From assembly GCF_001931485.1 (NCBI RefSeq), contig NZ_MSDV01000026.1:62001-126000 (forward strand): 64,000 nucleotides of DNA, read 5' to 3'. Both the position numbers and the translations under genes were made by a program. The notes under the pieces are model-generated. The model had not been told where the DNA came from and made no database searches. It saw nothing but the letters and a program-made list of their open reading frames with translations. The DNA comes from Burkholderia sp. SRS-W-2-2016. GTDB taxonomy: Bacteria > Pseudomonadota > Gammaproteobacteria > Burkholderiales > Burkholderiaceae. Of this stretch, positions 26,089-34,418 are shown piece after piece. The first letter of the stretch is position 1. Every line of letters starts with the position of its first letter.

Positions 26089-27819
26089 TCAGTTTCGTCC
26101 TTTACGGTAGTAGCCGCGCGACGCGAACGGTCCGGTCTCGGCGCCGAACACTTCGGCATAACGGCCGCCGAGAGACGCGGAAAATGCATTCTTCAATTCA
26201 TCGCTGTCGAATGCGATCGCCTCAATGTATTGCGGCTCGATCACGTCGAACACCAGTACTTCCGCTTGCGGATCGGTCGGATCGAAAGCTTGCAGGTTTT
26301 GCTCGGCGCGGCTCGGCAGATCGTCGAGCTGATCGAACATCCGGCGAAATGCAGCGACGCCCGTCAGGCTCGCTAGCGGAAGCGCCCTGATTCGATGGTC
26401 CGCCGCATTGCGTTGACAGAACCCGCAGTTCTTCTTCCACAGCACGGCGGAATTAATACCGAGCACGACCCAGCGTTCTTCAGGGTTCATTTGCCGGTAC
26501 TTGAAGAACATTCTGTGGTTCGGAAACCCGATCGAAAGCGACACGCCGGCTCGCCGGCCGTCCAGGCGCTGTTCATCGTTGATATTCGGCGTAATGCCGA
26601 TTTCGGCGGCTTTGGCGACCGAACACAAACCGTGCGTCAGGATCGACTCCAAATTAGAAGCACGCGTGAAATGCGCGAGCATCGGGATGTTCAGCACGCC
26701 GGCCAGTTCTTCGATTGTGTGAGGCGAAGTACTGTCGGCCACGGCGCCTGCGGGCGGCGGCTCGCTTTCCACCAGCGCGACCGGATCGCCGGCATCGGCA
26801 ACAGCATTGGCAGCACGCGCGACCGACGCGGCGTCCATCTGCCTGGCCCAGAAGCTACTGGACGGCACCGGCGGCACGGTGAGCGGCGCAGAAGCGTCGC
26901 CCTCGTCGGGGGTCCCAAGGCCGAGCCAATCAACTCCGGCCTCGAAGCGTTGAACGCGCTTCAGGATCTCGCGATACCCGCCGTCGATCATTTCCTTTTC
27001 GAAGATCGCCTTCAGGCCGGGCTGTTTCAGCGTGAGTACAAGTTCCGCGAGAAACTGCGCATATTGATCGATAGCCGAATTCACTTTGCGCTGAATGACG
27101 GCATCGATCGATGGCTTCGGATCGGTCGGGCGTTGAGCGAGACTGATGCAAACAAACGGCGATGCCGGCTCCTCTACCTCGCGCTCACCGTTGTGCTCTT
27201 TCAGTACACCGAGAACCCGGTCGTAGTTTTGCCGATACTGCTGCCTGAATTCCTCGCCGCGCGACGCTAATTCGCGCTCCAGCTGCAGATGCCGTGAAGC
27301 ACATTGCAACGAGTACTTGATATACAGCTGCTCGATGCCGCACGCCTGAGTCAGCGGCGATGCTGCCCGCTGTGCCGCCTCCTCGGTTTCGATGAACTCG
27401 GCGAACTGGTCGACCAGCCCGGCAGTCGGCTGCGGCGGTGCGGGCCGAACCGACACCGCCGGATCGATTGTCTCCGGCGTGAAGATGGACTTGCCCGGCA
27501 TGGCGGCCGGGGCAGACGCAGATCTGGCTTGCTTATCCGGTTGCGCGGCGGCGGACTTTACCGGCGCGGCAGGAGTGGTAGGACCGGTAGGTGTCGACGA
27601 CGGCTGTACCTTCTGTTTCGACGCGGACTCGCCCGGTTTGAAAATCGCATAGGCGGTCCAGATCACAATCAGTTGCAGCGCGATCAGCGGAGGCCAGAAC
27701 AGATTGAAAATCGTCAGTGCGGTCCAGATCAGGCTGGCTGTCGTGAGTTGCTTTGGCGCGATGAGTCGTACGCCACCCAACGTTGCAACGATCAACAGCT
27801 GATACAGCAATATCAACAC
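26089..27819 (-). CDS. DarT-like ADP-ribosyltransferase toxin with membrane-anchored N-terminus
   Basis: 576 residues (start GTG 27819, or TTG three bases later). The C-terminal domain (about 375-560) matches DarT: AHFTRASNLESILTHGL with His383 at the NAD site, basic motif DGRRAGVSLSIGF at about 420-432, and Glu520 in PQAEVLVFDVIEP as the likely catalytic glutamate. DarT enzymes attach ADP-ribose to bases of single-stranded DNA. Unusually, residues 1-62 form two to three membrane segments, followed by a Pro/Ala/Ser linker (about 63-140) and a helical region (about 145-320). Typical DarT proteins are about 200 residues and soluble. The surroundings look lower in GC than the neighbours, hinting at transfer. 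Confidence 0.78.
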   Translation of the reverse strand: MLILLYQLLIVATLGGVRLIAPKQLTTASLIWTALTIFNLFWPPLIALQLIVIWTAYAIFKPGESASKQKVQPSSTPTGPTTPAAPVKSAAAQPDKQARSASAPAAMPGKSIFTPETIDPAVSVRPAPPQPTAGLVDQFAEFIETEEAAQRAASPLTQACGIEQLYIKYSLQCASRHLQLERELASRGEEFRQQYRQNYDRVLGVLKEHNGEREVEEPASPFVCISLAQRPTDPKPSIDAVIQRKVNSAIDQYAQFLAELVLTLKQPGLKAIFEKEMIDGGYREILKRVQRFEAGVDWLGLGTPDEGDASAPLTVPPVPSSSFWARQMDAASVARAANAVADAGDPVALVESEPPPAGAVADSTSPHTIEELAGVLNIPMLAHFTRASNLESILTHGLCSVAKAAEIGITPNINDEQRLDGRRAGVSLSIGFPNHRMFFKYRQMNPEERWVVLGINSAVLWKKNCGFCQRNAADHRIRALPLASLTGVAAFRRMFDQLDDLPSRAEQNLQAFDPTDPQAEVLVFDVIEPQYIEAIAFDSDELKNAFSASLGGRYAEVFGAETGPFASRGYYRKGRN

Positions 27820-28017
27820 TTCTTGCCCCGGGAGAGAATGGTCGGTAAAGGAAGCAATACTTACCGGCTCGAGGTTGTCGATCGCTGGCCGGATGCGCTG
27901 GCGGTGACCGGTAATGCACGAAGCGCGGAGGCGGCGTATCCCGGGTTCTTTTCGCCGCAGAAGTATAGAGGAATACGGAACGAGTTAATGCATGCGAATG
28001 GCGCGCTATATGACGGT

Positions 28018-28740
28018 TTAAGCGAAAACCTGACCACTGTCCGGACTCGATGCACGAGCCCTGTCGCCCAGCAAGATCTGGTGCACGTTTTCCGGGTAGA
28101 CCCACTCTATCGCGCGTCGACGGATAAGGTCCATGAACGCGGGCGGACCGCTGCAGTAAACCTGCGAGTTTGCGTGCGTCGGGGCGAGCGCGTGCGCAAC
28201 CGTTTGCGCGATCTCTTCGGCCGACAATCCAACATGGTGATAGACCCGCCCATGTTCTCGCACGCCGTCCAGCTCGGCGCGAAATACCGCTCGTTCCGGC
28301 GTGCGGGCGAAGTTGTGCAACTCGAAGGCGATGCCGCTCGCAGCGAGCTTGCGCGCTACGCCTGCGATAGCCGCGATCCCTATTCCGCCGCCGAGCAGAA
28401 TATAGCGGGCGCCGGCGTCGAGCGTCACCGGCGTGATGCGGGGCTTTCCGACCAGAATCTCGTCGCCGTCCTTCAGCGTGAATTCAATGGAGTGCCGCTC
28501 GCCGCCCCGCCCGCCGCCGGTCCTCATACCTATTACGTAGACATCGCTCCGCGTCGATGAGCGGCACAGCGGATAGGTCCTGACCACGCCGTTGGAGCCC
28601 GTTCGCATCGTATCCACCAACGCACCGTCGCCGAATGCCGGCAACGCCGAGCGTGCGGATGTCCGCACTTCCACAGCGGAATAACCCTGGGCAATTTCTC
28701 TCGTTCCAACGACGAAAGTAGCGGTCATGTGCTCGTGCAT
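28018..28740 (-). CDS. truncated phthalate-dioxygenase-reductase/VanB-type oxidoreductase
   Basis: 240 residues covering the FMN-binding and NAD-binding domains of a class IA oxygenase reductase: RTYPLCRSS (flavin), LLGGGIGIAAIAGVARKL (NAD) and VYCSGPPAFMDLIRR. Family members run to about 320 residues and end with a [2Fe-2S] ferredoxin domain (CxxxxCxxC). Here the protein stops after ENVHQILLGDRA, and no cysteine cluster is found downstream, so electron transfer to an oxygenase should be lost. ATG 28740 has GGAG five bases upstream. It stands alone with no oxygenase gene and is probably a decaying gene. Confidence 0.65.
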   Translation of the reverse strand: MHEHMTATFVVGTREIAQGYSAVEVRTSARSALPAFGDGALVDTMRTGSNGVVRTYPLCRSSTRSDVYVIGMRTGGGRGGERHSIEFTLKDGDEILVGKPRITPVTLDAGARYILLGGGIGIAAIAGVARKLAASGIAFELHNFARTPERAVFRAELDGVREHGRVYHHVGLSAEEIAQTVAHALAPTHANSQVYCSGPPAFMDLIRRRAIEWVYPENVHQILLGDRARASSPDSGQVFA

Positions 28741-28927
28741 GTGATCTCCGATAAGTACACCGATGCGCGCCAGCGGCAACGGATTGTCGACGGAAGGAGC
28801 GGACAGCCCGGGCGTCGAACGGCCCGGCTATCCTTCGAGCTCAGAGTAGGACGAGCCCGTCACGAGAACAAGATGGGCGAGCCGAATGCCTTCTATACGA
28901 CTGCGGCCATATTGAACGGGCGTGCGC

Positions 28928-30739
28928 TCACGCCGGGTTGACCTGATCGCGCACCGCATCGCGCGGCGTCGCGGGCCCCTGCATTTCTCCGAACTGCAGC
29001 GCGGCAAGCTGCGCATACAGCGGCGAGCTGTGCAGCAATTCCGAATGACGGCCCTGCGCGACGATGCGGCCGTGGTCCAGCACGACGATACGATCGGCTT
29101 GTTGCACAGTGGCGAGCCGGTGCGCGATGACCAGCGTGGTGCGATTTTGCGCGGCGTTATCGAGCGCCAGTTGCACCAGTCGTTCGCTGGCGGCATCGAG
29201 CGCACTGGTGGCCTCGTCGAGCAGCAGGATCGGCGGATTCTTCAGGATCGCGCGGGCAATCGCGATGCGCTGACGCTGTCCACCGGAAAGCCGCACGCCG
29301 CGCTCGCCGAGAAACGTGTCGTAGCGCTCCGGCAATTCATCGATAAAGCCCGCGGCGGCGGCCATTTCCGCGGCCCGCTGCACTTCGGCGAGCGTCGCAT
29401 CGGGCACGCCGTAGCGGATATTGTCGAGCACGCTGCCGGAAAAAATCACCGACTCCTGCAACACCACGCCGATATCGCGGCGCAATTGCGCGAGCGGCAC
29501 CTGCCGGGTCGGCACGCCGTTGATCAGGATGTTGCCGCCCTGCGGATCGTAAAAGCGCAGCAGCAGCTGGAACAGCGTGGTCTTGCCGGCGCCTGAAGGT
29601 CCGACCAGCGCGACGTGCTCGCCCGGACGGACATCGAGCGAAAAGCCGGCGAGCGCGGCGCTGCCCGGGCGCGACGGATACGCAAAGCTGACGTTCTCGA
29701 AGCGGATCCCGTCACCGCGCGCCGGCAACTGCACGGCGGCGTCTTCCTGCTCGACCGGCGAACGCGCGGCCAGTAGTTGCAGCAGTCGTTCGGTGGCGCC
29801 GGCCGCGCGCTGCAGATCGCCCCACACTTCCGCGACCGCACCCACCGCGCCCGCGGTGACCACCGCATACAGAATGAACTGCGACAGCTGGCCAGCGGTC
29901 ATGCGCCCGGCCAGTACCGCCTGCGCGCCTAGCCACAGCACGAAAACGATCGCCGCGAACACCAGCACGATGACCGCCGCGGTCAGGTACGCGCGTGCCC
30001 GGATGCGGGTGAGCGCCGTGTCGAACGCCGCTTCGACCATGCCGGCGAAGCGCCGCGCCTCGCGCGGCTCCTGTGTATACGATTGCACGGTCGGCATCGC
30101 ATTGAGCACTTCGCCCGCCAGTGCGCTCGCGCTCGCCACCTTGTCCTGACTCGCGCGCGAAAGGCGCCGCACGCGCCGCCCGAATACGACGATCGGCACG
30201 ACCACCACGACGAGCGTGGCCATGATGTAGCCGCACAACACGGGGCTCGTGATCGCCAGCATCGCGAGGCCGCCGGTCAGCAGAAAGAAGTTGCGCAAGC
30301 CCAACGACAGGCTGGTGCCCACCACGGTCTGGATCAACGTGGTGTCCGTGGTGAGTCGCGACAGTACCTCGCCGCTTTGCGTGGTCTCGAAGAATTGCGG
30401 ACTCATCCGCAGTACATGGTCGTAGACCGCCTTGCGCAAATCGGCGGTGACCCGCTCGCCGAGCCACGACACCAGATAGAAACGCAGCGCGGTGGCCCCG
30501 GCCAGTATCAGAGAAACGGCCAGCAGCGCGAGGAAATAGCGGTCGATGTGTTCGCGGTTAGCGCCGGCAAAACCCCGGTCGATCAGATAGCGGAACGTGA
30601 CCGGCAACGCGAGAGTCGCGCCCGCCGACGTCACCAGCGCGAGGAACGCGAGCGCCCAGCGTCCGGCGTAAGGGCGCAGAAACGGCGACAGCGCGAACAG
30701 CGGACTGATTCGGCGGGTGGACTGAGCGGCATCTGACAT
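28928..30739 (-). CDS. ABC exporter, fused permease and ATPase (MsbA/LmrA type)
   Basis: 603-residue half-transporter. Six membrane segments are at about 20-315 (WALAFLALVTSAGATLALPV onward), then a nucleotide-binding domain with Walker A GPSGAGKT (about 395), signature LSGGQRQR (about 497), Walker B ILLLDEATSALD and H-loop IAHRLAT. It works as a homodimer exporting lipids or drugs; the substrate is not visible. ATG 30739 has AGGA upstream. An isolated gene, not in an operon with its neighbours. Confidence 0.9.
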   Translation of the reverse strand: MSDAAQSTRRISPLFALSPFLRPYAGRWALAFLALVTSAGATLALPVTFRYLIDRGFAGANREHIDRYFLALLAVSLILAGATALRFYLVSWLGERVTADLRKAVYDHVLRMSPQFFETTQSGEVLSRLTTDTTLIQTVVGTSLSLGLRNFFLLTGGLAMLAITSPVLCGYIMATLVVVVVPIVVFGRRVRRLSRASQDKVASASALAGEVLNAMPTVQSYTQEPREARRFAGMVEAAFDTALTRIRARAYLTAAVIVLVFAAIVFVLWLGAQAVLAGRMTAGQLSQFILYAVVTAGAVGAVAEVWGDLQRAAGATERLLQLLAARSPVEQEDAAVQLPARGDGIRFENVSFAYPSRPGSAALAGFSLDVRPGEHVALVGPSGAGKTTLFQLLLRFYDPQGGNILINGVPTRQVPLAQLRRDIGVVLQESVIFSGSVLDNIRYGVPDATLAEVQRAAEMAAAAGFIDELPERYDTFLGERGVRLSGGQRQRIAIARAILKNPPILLLDEATSALDAASERLVQLALDNAAQNRTTLVIAHRLATVQQADRIVVLDHGRIVAQGRHSELLHSSPLYAQLAALQFGEMQGPATPRDAVRDQVNPA

Positions 30740-30884
30740 GAGGATTCCTGAGCGGCAAGAAGATCGCCTCGATTGTGCCAGTCCCGCGGATTCGAAGTCA
30801 GCGTGCCAGCGGTTTTCCGCATGCTTGCCGCGACCGCCTATCCGTATCAAGATCGAGCCGTCTCACCCGCAATGAGCGACTTTC

Positions 30885-31094
30885 ATGACAGACCATCCCG
30901 ACTCCAATGACGATGACGATGCCGACAAACTGAAAGGTCCCGGCGGCATGACGTTGCGGCAGATTCACGAGCAGGTGCAAAAGAGCGTCGAGCGCGATCG
31001 CGCGACGCAAGCCGACCACCATTCGCGCGCGGTGCCACAAAGCAGGTGGCAGCGGTGGGTCCGCTATGTATGGGGCCGCAGCGGACGTCGCTAG
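30885..31094 (+). CDS. conserved small protein of unknown function
   Basis: 69-residue soluble protein with an acidic start (MTDHPDSNDDDDADKLKGPG), a middle helix LRQIHEQVQKSVERDRATQ and a basic Trp-rich end (WQRWVRYVWGRSGRR). No known domain. It lies divergently 145 bp from the ABC exporter start. The frame is closed with a clear TAG; its codon pattern fits a real gene. Confidence 0.5.
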   Translation: MTDHPDSNDDDDADKLKGPGGMTLRQIHEQVQKSVERDRATQADHHSRAVPQSRWQRWVRYVWGRSGRR

Positions 31095-31167
31095 TCAGCC
31101 GGTGCGTTCGTCCGCTTGCGCGGCTGCTGTCACGTGTTGCAGGCTTCTTCGGGACGCTCGGAGAAAT

Positions 31168-31209
31168 GGCCTGAGACATCGGGCCTGAAACATCGAGCCT
31201 GAAACATCG
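31168..31209. repeat. three tandem 14-bp repeats
   Basis: GGCCTGAGACATCG, GGCCTGAAACATCG and AGCCTGAAACATCG stand head to tail, followed by a partial GGCC. They lie downstream of the H-NS-like gene terminator. Confidence 0.7.
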
Positions 31210-31232
31210 GGCCGCGACAGCACCAAACAGAA

Positions 31233-31261
31233 ACGGGCTGCGAAAAACTCTCGCAGCCCGT
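31233..31261 (-). terminator. rho-independent terminator of the H-NS-like gene
   Basis: Perfect 11-bp stem ACGGGCTGCGA / TCGCAGCCCGT with a 7-base loop. On the minus strand it is followed by TTTCTGTTT. It starts 25 bp after the stop of the gene at 31286. Confidence 0.8.
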
Positions 31262-31285
31262 TGCTCGTTGCTCGTTACTCGATGC

Positions 31286-32110
31286 TTATGCGTCGACAGC
31301 CGTAGTCACGACCTCGGGCGCCGCTTGCGCCGCCACCGCTTCGACCGGAGCCGTCGACTTCACTGCGGCCTTCGCCGCGCGCGGCTTGCGGGCCACCGGC
31401 GATTTGGCGGCGTCGACCGTCTTCGGCGTGCTGTTTCGCACCGGTGCGGCAGCCTTTTTCGCGGACACTTTCTTAGCCGCCGGCTTGTTCGCCGTAGCGT
31501 TCTTCTCCGCGACTTTCTTCGCGGCTGCCGGGCTCGCCACGGCCGCTTTAGCGCCGCTCGCCTTTCGAATACTTACCGGCTTCGTCGCCGCGCCGATCAG
31601 AAACTTCGTGCGATCCTTCGCGCCGGCGATCCACGCCGGTGCGCGGCCACGACCGCTCCACGTCGCGCCCGTTTTGGGATCCTGATACATCGCAGGCTGC
31701 GGCGCGCGCACGGCCTTTGCCGTCTTCGCCGCTTTCGGTGCTGCCTTTGCGGCCTTCGGCGCTTTCGGCGCAACCGCTGCCGGCTTCTCCGTCGCGCCCG
31801 CTACCAGGAACTTGCTGCGATCCTTCGCGGCGGCAATCCATGCCGGCGCGCGGCCGCGGCCCGACCACGTCGCGCCCGTCTTCGGGTCGACGTACTTCGC
31901 CGCCGCGACCTCTTGCACCGGCGCACTCGCAGCCGGTTTGCGGCCACGACGCTTGCCCACCGATGCTTCGATATCGGCAATGGTCAGCGCATGCTGCTCC
32001 ATCAGACTACGTATTTTCCCGATCACCTGCGCGGAATCTTTCGCCGCCAATGCTGCTTTCTGGGCCTGGAGTTTTGCGATCTTCGCCTGAATGGAGGCCA
32101 GCGTTGCCAT
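31286..32110 (-). CDS. H-NS-like nucleoid protein with two DNA-binding domains
   Basis: 274 residues. The N-terminal coiled coil (about 1-50, MATLASIQAKIAKLQAQKAA) is for oligomerisation. Two nearly identical H-NS DNA-binding motifs follow (YVDPKTGATWSGRGRAPAWI at about 72 and YQDPKTGATWSGRGRAPAWI at about 141), then a long Lys/Ala/Pro tail like histone H1. H-NS normally has one motif in about 100-135 residues. The start ATG 32110 has AAGGAA upstream. It binds AT-rich DNA and silences genes. Its neighbour at 32248 encodes an HU protein with a similar basic tail. Confidence 0.88.
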   Translation of the reverse strand: MATLASIQAKIAKLQAQKAALAAKDSAQVIGKIRSLMEQHALTIADIEASVGKRRGRKPAASAPVQEVAAAKYVDPKTGATWSGRGRAPAWIAAAKDRSKFLVAGATEKPAAVAPKAPKAAKAAPKAAKTAKAVRAPQPAMYQDPKTGATWSGRGRAPAWIAGAKDRTKFLIGAATKPVSIRKASGAKAAVASPAAAKKVAEKNATANKPAAKKVSAKKAAAPVRNSTPKTVDAAKSPVARKPRAAKAAVKSTAPVEAVAAQAAPEVVTTAVDA

Positions 32111-32211
32111 ATGTTTCCTTTGCATAAAATGGTGGGCCGCACTATGCCACATTGCACGGCGAATACAACACCCCGAATTGCATTAGTCGCGGACAAATAC
32201 ACAAAAGCCCG

Positions 32212-32237
32212 CCGGAAGGCGGGCTTTTATCGAACGC
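32212..32237. terminator. bidirectional rho-independent terminator
   Basis: 11-bp perfect stem AAAAGCCCGCC / GGCGGGCTTTT with loop GGAA, an A-run on one side and a T-run on the other. It ends the HU-like gene (stop at 32248). Confidence 0.85.
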
Positions 32238-32247
32238 AGTACTTTTA

Positions 32248-32679
32248 TCAGGCTGCCGCGTCTTTCAGTTTCTTTAGCGGACGAACCTTCAGACGGACCG
32301 TTGCGGGCTTCGCATCGAACCAGCGTTCTTCGCCGGTGAACGGATCCTTGCCGAAACGCTTCTTCTTCGCCGGCACCTGCTGAACGCCGATCTTCAGCAG
32401 ACCCGACAGCGTGAACTCGCCCGCCCCTTTCTTATGGACGGCACCGAGGATCGTGCTTTCGAGAGCGGCCAGCACGGCCTTGGCCTGCTTCGGTTCGACG
32501 CCGGCTTGCGTGGCGACATGAGTCGCCAGCGACGCCTTCGTGAACTGTTCTTTCAAAGGCTTCAGCGTCGCGCTGGCGGCGGCACTTTTCGCCGGCGCAG
32601 CCTTCTTCGCTGCGGGTTTCTTCTCTGCGGTCTTCGTCGCAGCCTTTTTGGCTGCAGCGGTTGCGGTCTTCGTTGCCAT
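32248..32679 (-). CDS. HU/IHF-family nucleoid protein with basic N-terminal tail
   Basis: 143 residues. Residues 1-40 are Lys/Ala repeats (TAAAKKAATKTAEKKPAAKK), followed by an HU fold (about 45-140): KASLATHVATQAGVEPKQAKAVL, GEFTLSGLLKIGVQQVPAKK, then the arm RFGKDPFTGEERWFDAKPA and VRLKVRPLKKLK. Plain HU has about 90 residues. The tail resembles eukaryotic histone H1 and is known in some Betaproteobacteria. It probably binds and bends DNA. A large inverted repeat sits just upstream of the start. Confidence 0.88.
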   Translation of the reverse strand: MATKTATAAAKKAATKTAEKKPAAKKAAPAKSAAASATLKPLKEQFTKASLATHVATQAGVEPKQAKAVLAALESTILGAVHKKGAGEFTLSGLLKIGVQQVPAKKKRFGKDPFTGEERWFDAKPATVRLKVRPLKKLKDAAA

Positions 32680-32707
32680 CGAAATCCTCTTTGCGGTTGA
32701 GAGATCC

Positions 32708-32753
32708 GCTTAAGACGGCACACGACGCCGCGCGTTACTGCGCCGTCTTAAGC
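32708..32753 (-). promoter_or_regulatory. 12-bp inverted repeat in HU leader
   Basis: GCTTAAGACGGC (32708-32719) and GCCGTCTTAAGC (32742-32753) are perfectly complementary around a 22-base spacer, ending 28 bp before the HU-like start. If transcription starts near 32760, as TTGCAT-N17-TACGCT on the minus strand suggests, the messenger would begin with this hairpin. Confidence 0.6.
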
Positions 32754-32942
32754 TGACCGGTAGCGTAGCAACGGTTGTTTAGCTATGCAAGAAGATAAGC
32801 CCTTAAAACAGGCGGTTTTCTGATTTTTGCTGAAAACCCTTATTCCGGATGGTCCCAATACCAGCCCGGAACGCGCCCGCAAGCCGGTTTGCGCACCCCC
32901 TCGTTGCGTTAGACTGCGTCGATCAAATGGAAGGAGGCCCGC

Positions 32943-33215
32943 ATGATCCGCAAAACGCTCAATGCGTCGCAACTGCAACAGGAAGTCAATCGGCGGATCC
33001 ATCGCTTGCAGGAAATCGTCGAGGATGGCGTGAAAATCCGGGTGCCGCGGCCGCAATTGCAGGAGCCGGACAAGACCGGATGCAACTGGAATATGACGAA
33101 CTTCGGCAATGCGATCGGCTTCGACCGCGCCATCGCGGACGTGATGAAAGCCGTACGCGCCGAATACAACCTGAGTACCGAAGTGAAAAGCAGCGGCAAC
33201 CCGTTCGAGGATTGA
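32943..33215 (+). CDS. conserved small protein of unknown function
   Basis: 90-residue protein starting MIRKTLNASQLQQEVNRRIH with a helical start, PRPQLQEPDKTGCNWNMTNF in the middle and FDRAIADVMKAVRAEYNLST near the end. GGAGG sits before ATG 32943. No known domain; its conserved Cys-Asn-Trp and helix pattern suggest a soluble folded protein. It ends 9 bp before the convergent AAA gene. Confidence 0.6.
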   Translation: MIRKTLNASQLQQEVNRRIHRLQEIVEDGVKIRVPRPQLQEPDKTGCNWNMTNFGNAIGFDRAIADVMKAVRAEYNLSTEVKSSGNPFED

Positions 33216-33224
33216 CGCGTCCGG

Positions 33225-34349
33225 CTAAGACGTTTCCTTGCGGCGCCGCACCCATTCCGCGAACGCCTCGTCTTCGATCCGGTAATCGCCCATGCCGAGA
33301 CGCGTGACGAAGTTCTGCGCTTGCAGTCGCCGCAGCGCGTGGGCGGCGGTGTTTTTGGTCGCGGACTTACCGGTTGCCGCGGCCAGCTTGCCGAGGCTCG
33401 CGGTGCCGTGCAGATCCGTTTCGCCACGCGCGAGCATCGTGATCACCGCCTGGTCCGCGCGGTTCAGCTCACTCCATTGCCGCAGAAAATGGTCGTCGGA
33501 GAATACCGACGCTTTGGTATGAGCCAGTGCGGCGGCGTCGCCCTGCGGCTGGTAGAGCATGTAACGCTCGACAAAACGCTTGAAAAATTCCGGCGTGCGA
33601 TGCAGTTCGTCGAACGCGAGCCGGCCCTGCGCGAGCGTCAGCCGCTGACGCGCCATGCTGTTCATCAGCTTGATCGTGAACGCGACGAACTCGTCGCCGA
33701 GCAGCGGGAACGGTTCCAGTGCGGCCCAGTTGTAGAACGGTTCGGACGCCCGCGCGAACATCTCGCGCAGCGTCGTCTCCGAACTGCCCGCGAAAATCAC
33801 CTTGATGCGCTCCTTGCGGATGTCGAGCGCGGCCCGCAGCGCATGCGCGAAATCGCCGTGCTCCGCGCGCGCCAGCACCTGCGCCTCGTCGATCACCAGC
33901 AGCAGCGGCTTTTTCTGCCGGTCGAGCTGGCGCAGCACTTCTCGCAGCGCGCCCGCGCGGTCCGCGTCGGCCGCGCCGAGTTCCGCCTCCAGCGAACCCT
34001 CCGCGCCCGCCACCTTGGCGCTCGCCTTGATCTTGCGCACCGGCTTGCCGAGTTTCGTCAGCACCGCCTTCACGCCTTGCGGCGCGAGCGCGTCGGTCAG
34101 TGCGGCGATCAACGCGACGTCCGGCGACGAGCGGTTGTCCCACAGGTTCGTGTAGGCGACGAGGTAGCCGTGCTCGAGCGCCGCCGGCAACAGGTCGCGG
34201 CGCAGAAACTCGGTCTTGCCCATGCGCCGCCGCGCGAACAGCCCGCGCGCCGACGACAGCTTCAGGCTGAAAGCCTGCAGATAGGCTTCGGCAAGCTCCG
34301 GTCGAGCGAAATGCCACGGGTCGGGCGCCGGGGTATCAAGGAGTTTCAT
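33225..34349 (-). CDS. AAA-family ATP-binding protein
   Basis: 374 residues. It has a modified P-loop in LFARRRMGKTEFLRRDLLP (about 37-55, glycine-poor, seen in archaeal-type and MNS/ATPase-2 proteins), Walker B LLLVIDEAQ (about 150) and sensor region IKVIFAGSSETTL. The C-terminal 80 residues form a winged helix (SLGKLAAATGKSATKNTAAH). ATG 34349 is chosen over a GTG one codon upstream. The start is close to an AT-rich stretch with repeated CTGATGATAC, probably its own operator. Such ATPases are often tied to defence or mobile elements; no partner is seen. Confidence 0.75.
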   Translation of the reverse strand: MKLLDTPAPDPWHFARPELAEAYLQAFSLKLSSARGLFARRRMGKTEFLRRDLLPAALEHGYLVAYTNLWDNRSSPDVALIAALTDALAPQGVKAVLTKLGKPVRKIKASAKVAGAEGSLEAELGAADADRAGALREVLRQLDRQKKPLLLVIDEAQVLARAEHGDFAHALRAALDIRKERIKVIFAGSSETTLREMFARASEPFYNWAALEPFPLLGDEFVAFTIKLMNSMARQRLTLAQGRLAFDELHRTPEFFKRFVERYMLYQPQGDAAALAHTKASVFSDDHFLRQWSELNRADQAVITMLARGETDLHGTASLGKLAAATGKSATKNTAAHALRRLQAQNFVTRLGMGDYRIEDEAFAEWVRRRKETS

Positions 34350-34361
34350 CACAAATAAGAA

Positions 34362-34390
34362 GTATCAAAACTGATGATACCTGATGATAC
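34362..34390. repeat. tandem CTGATGATAC and inverted GTATCA
   Basis: CTGATGATAC at 34371-34380 is repeated exactly at 34381-34390. GTATCA at 34362-34367 gives the inverted half. It lies immediately upstream of the AAA gene start and is probably an autoregulatory site or promoter element. Confidence 0.5.
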
Positions 34391-34418
34391 CGGCAGCGCC
34401 CGCCCGCGTAAATGACGC

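Noticed and set aside
27304..28560. 418-residue open frame on the + strand
   Set aside because: It spans antisense parts of the DarT-like gene and the reductase and has no recognisable domain.
31168..31209. Tandem repeats as a CRISPR array
   Set aside because: The 14-bp units are directly adjacent with no spacers, and no cas genes are in the window.
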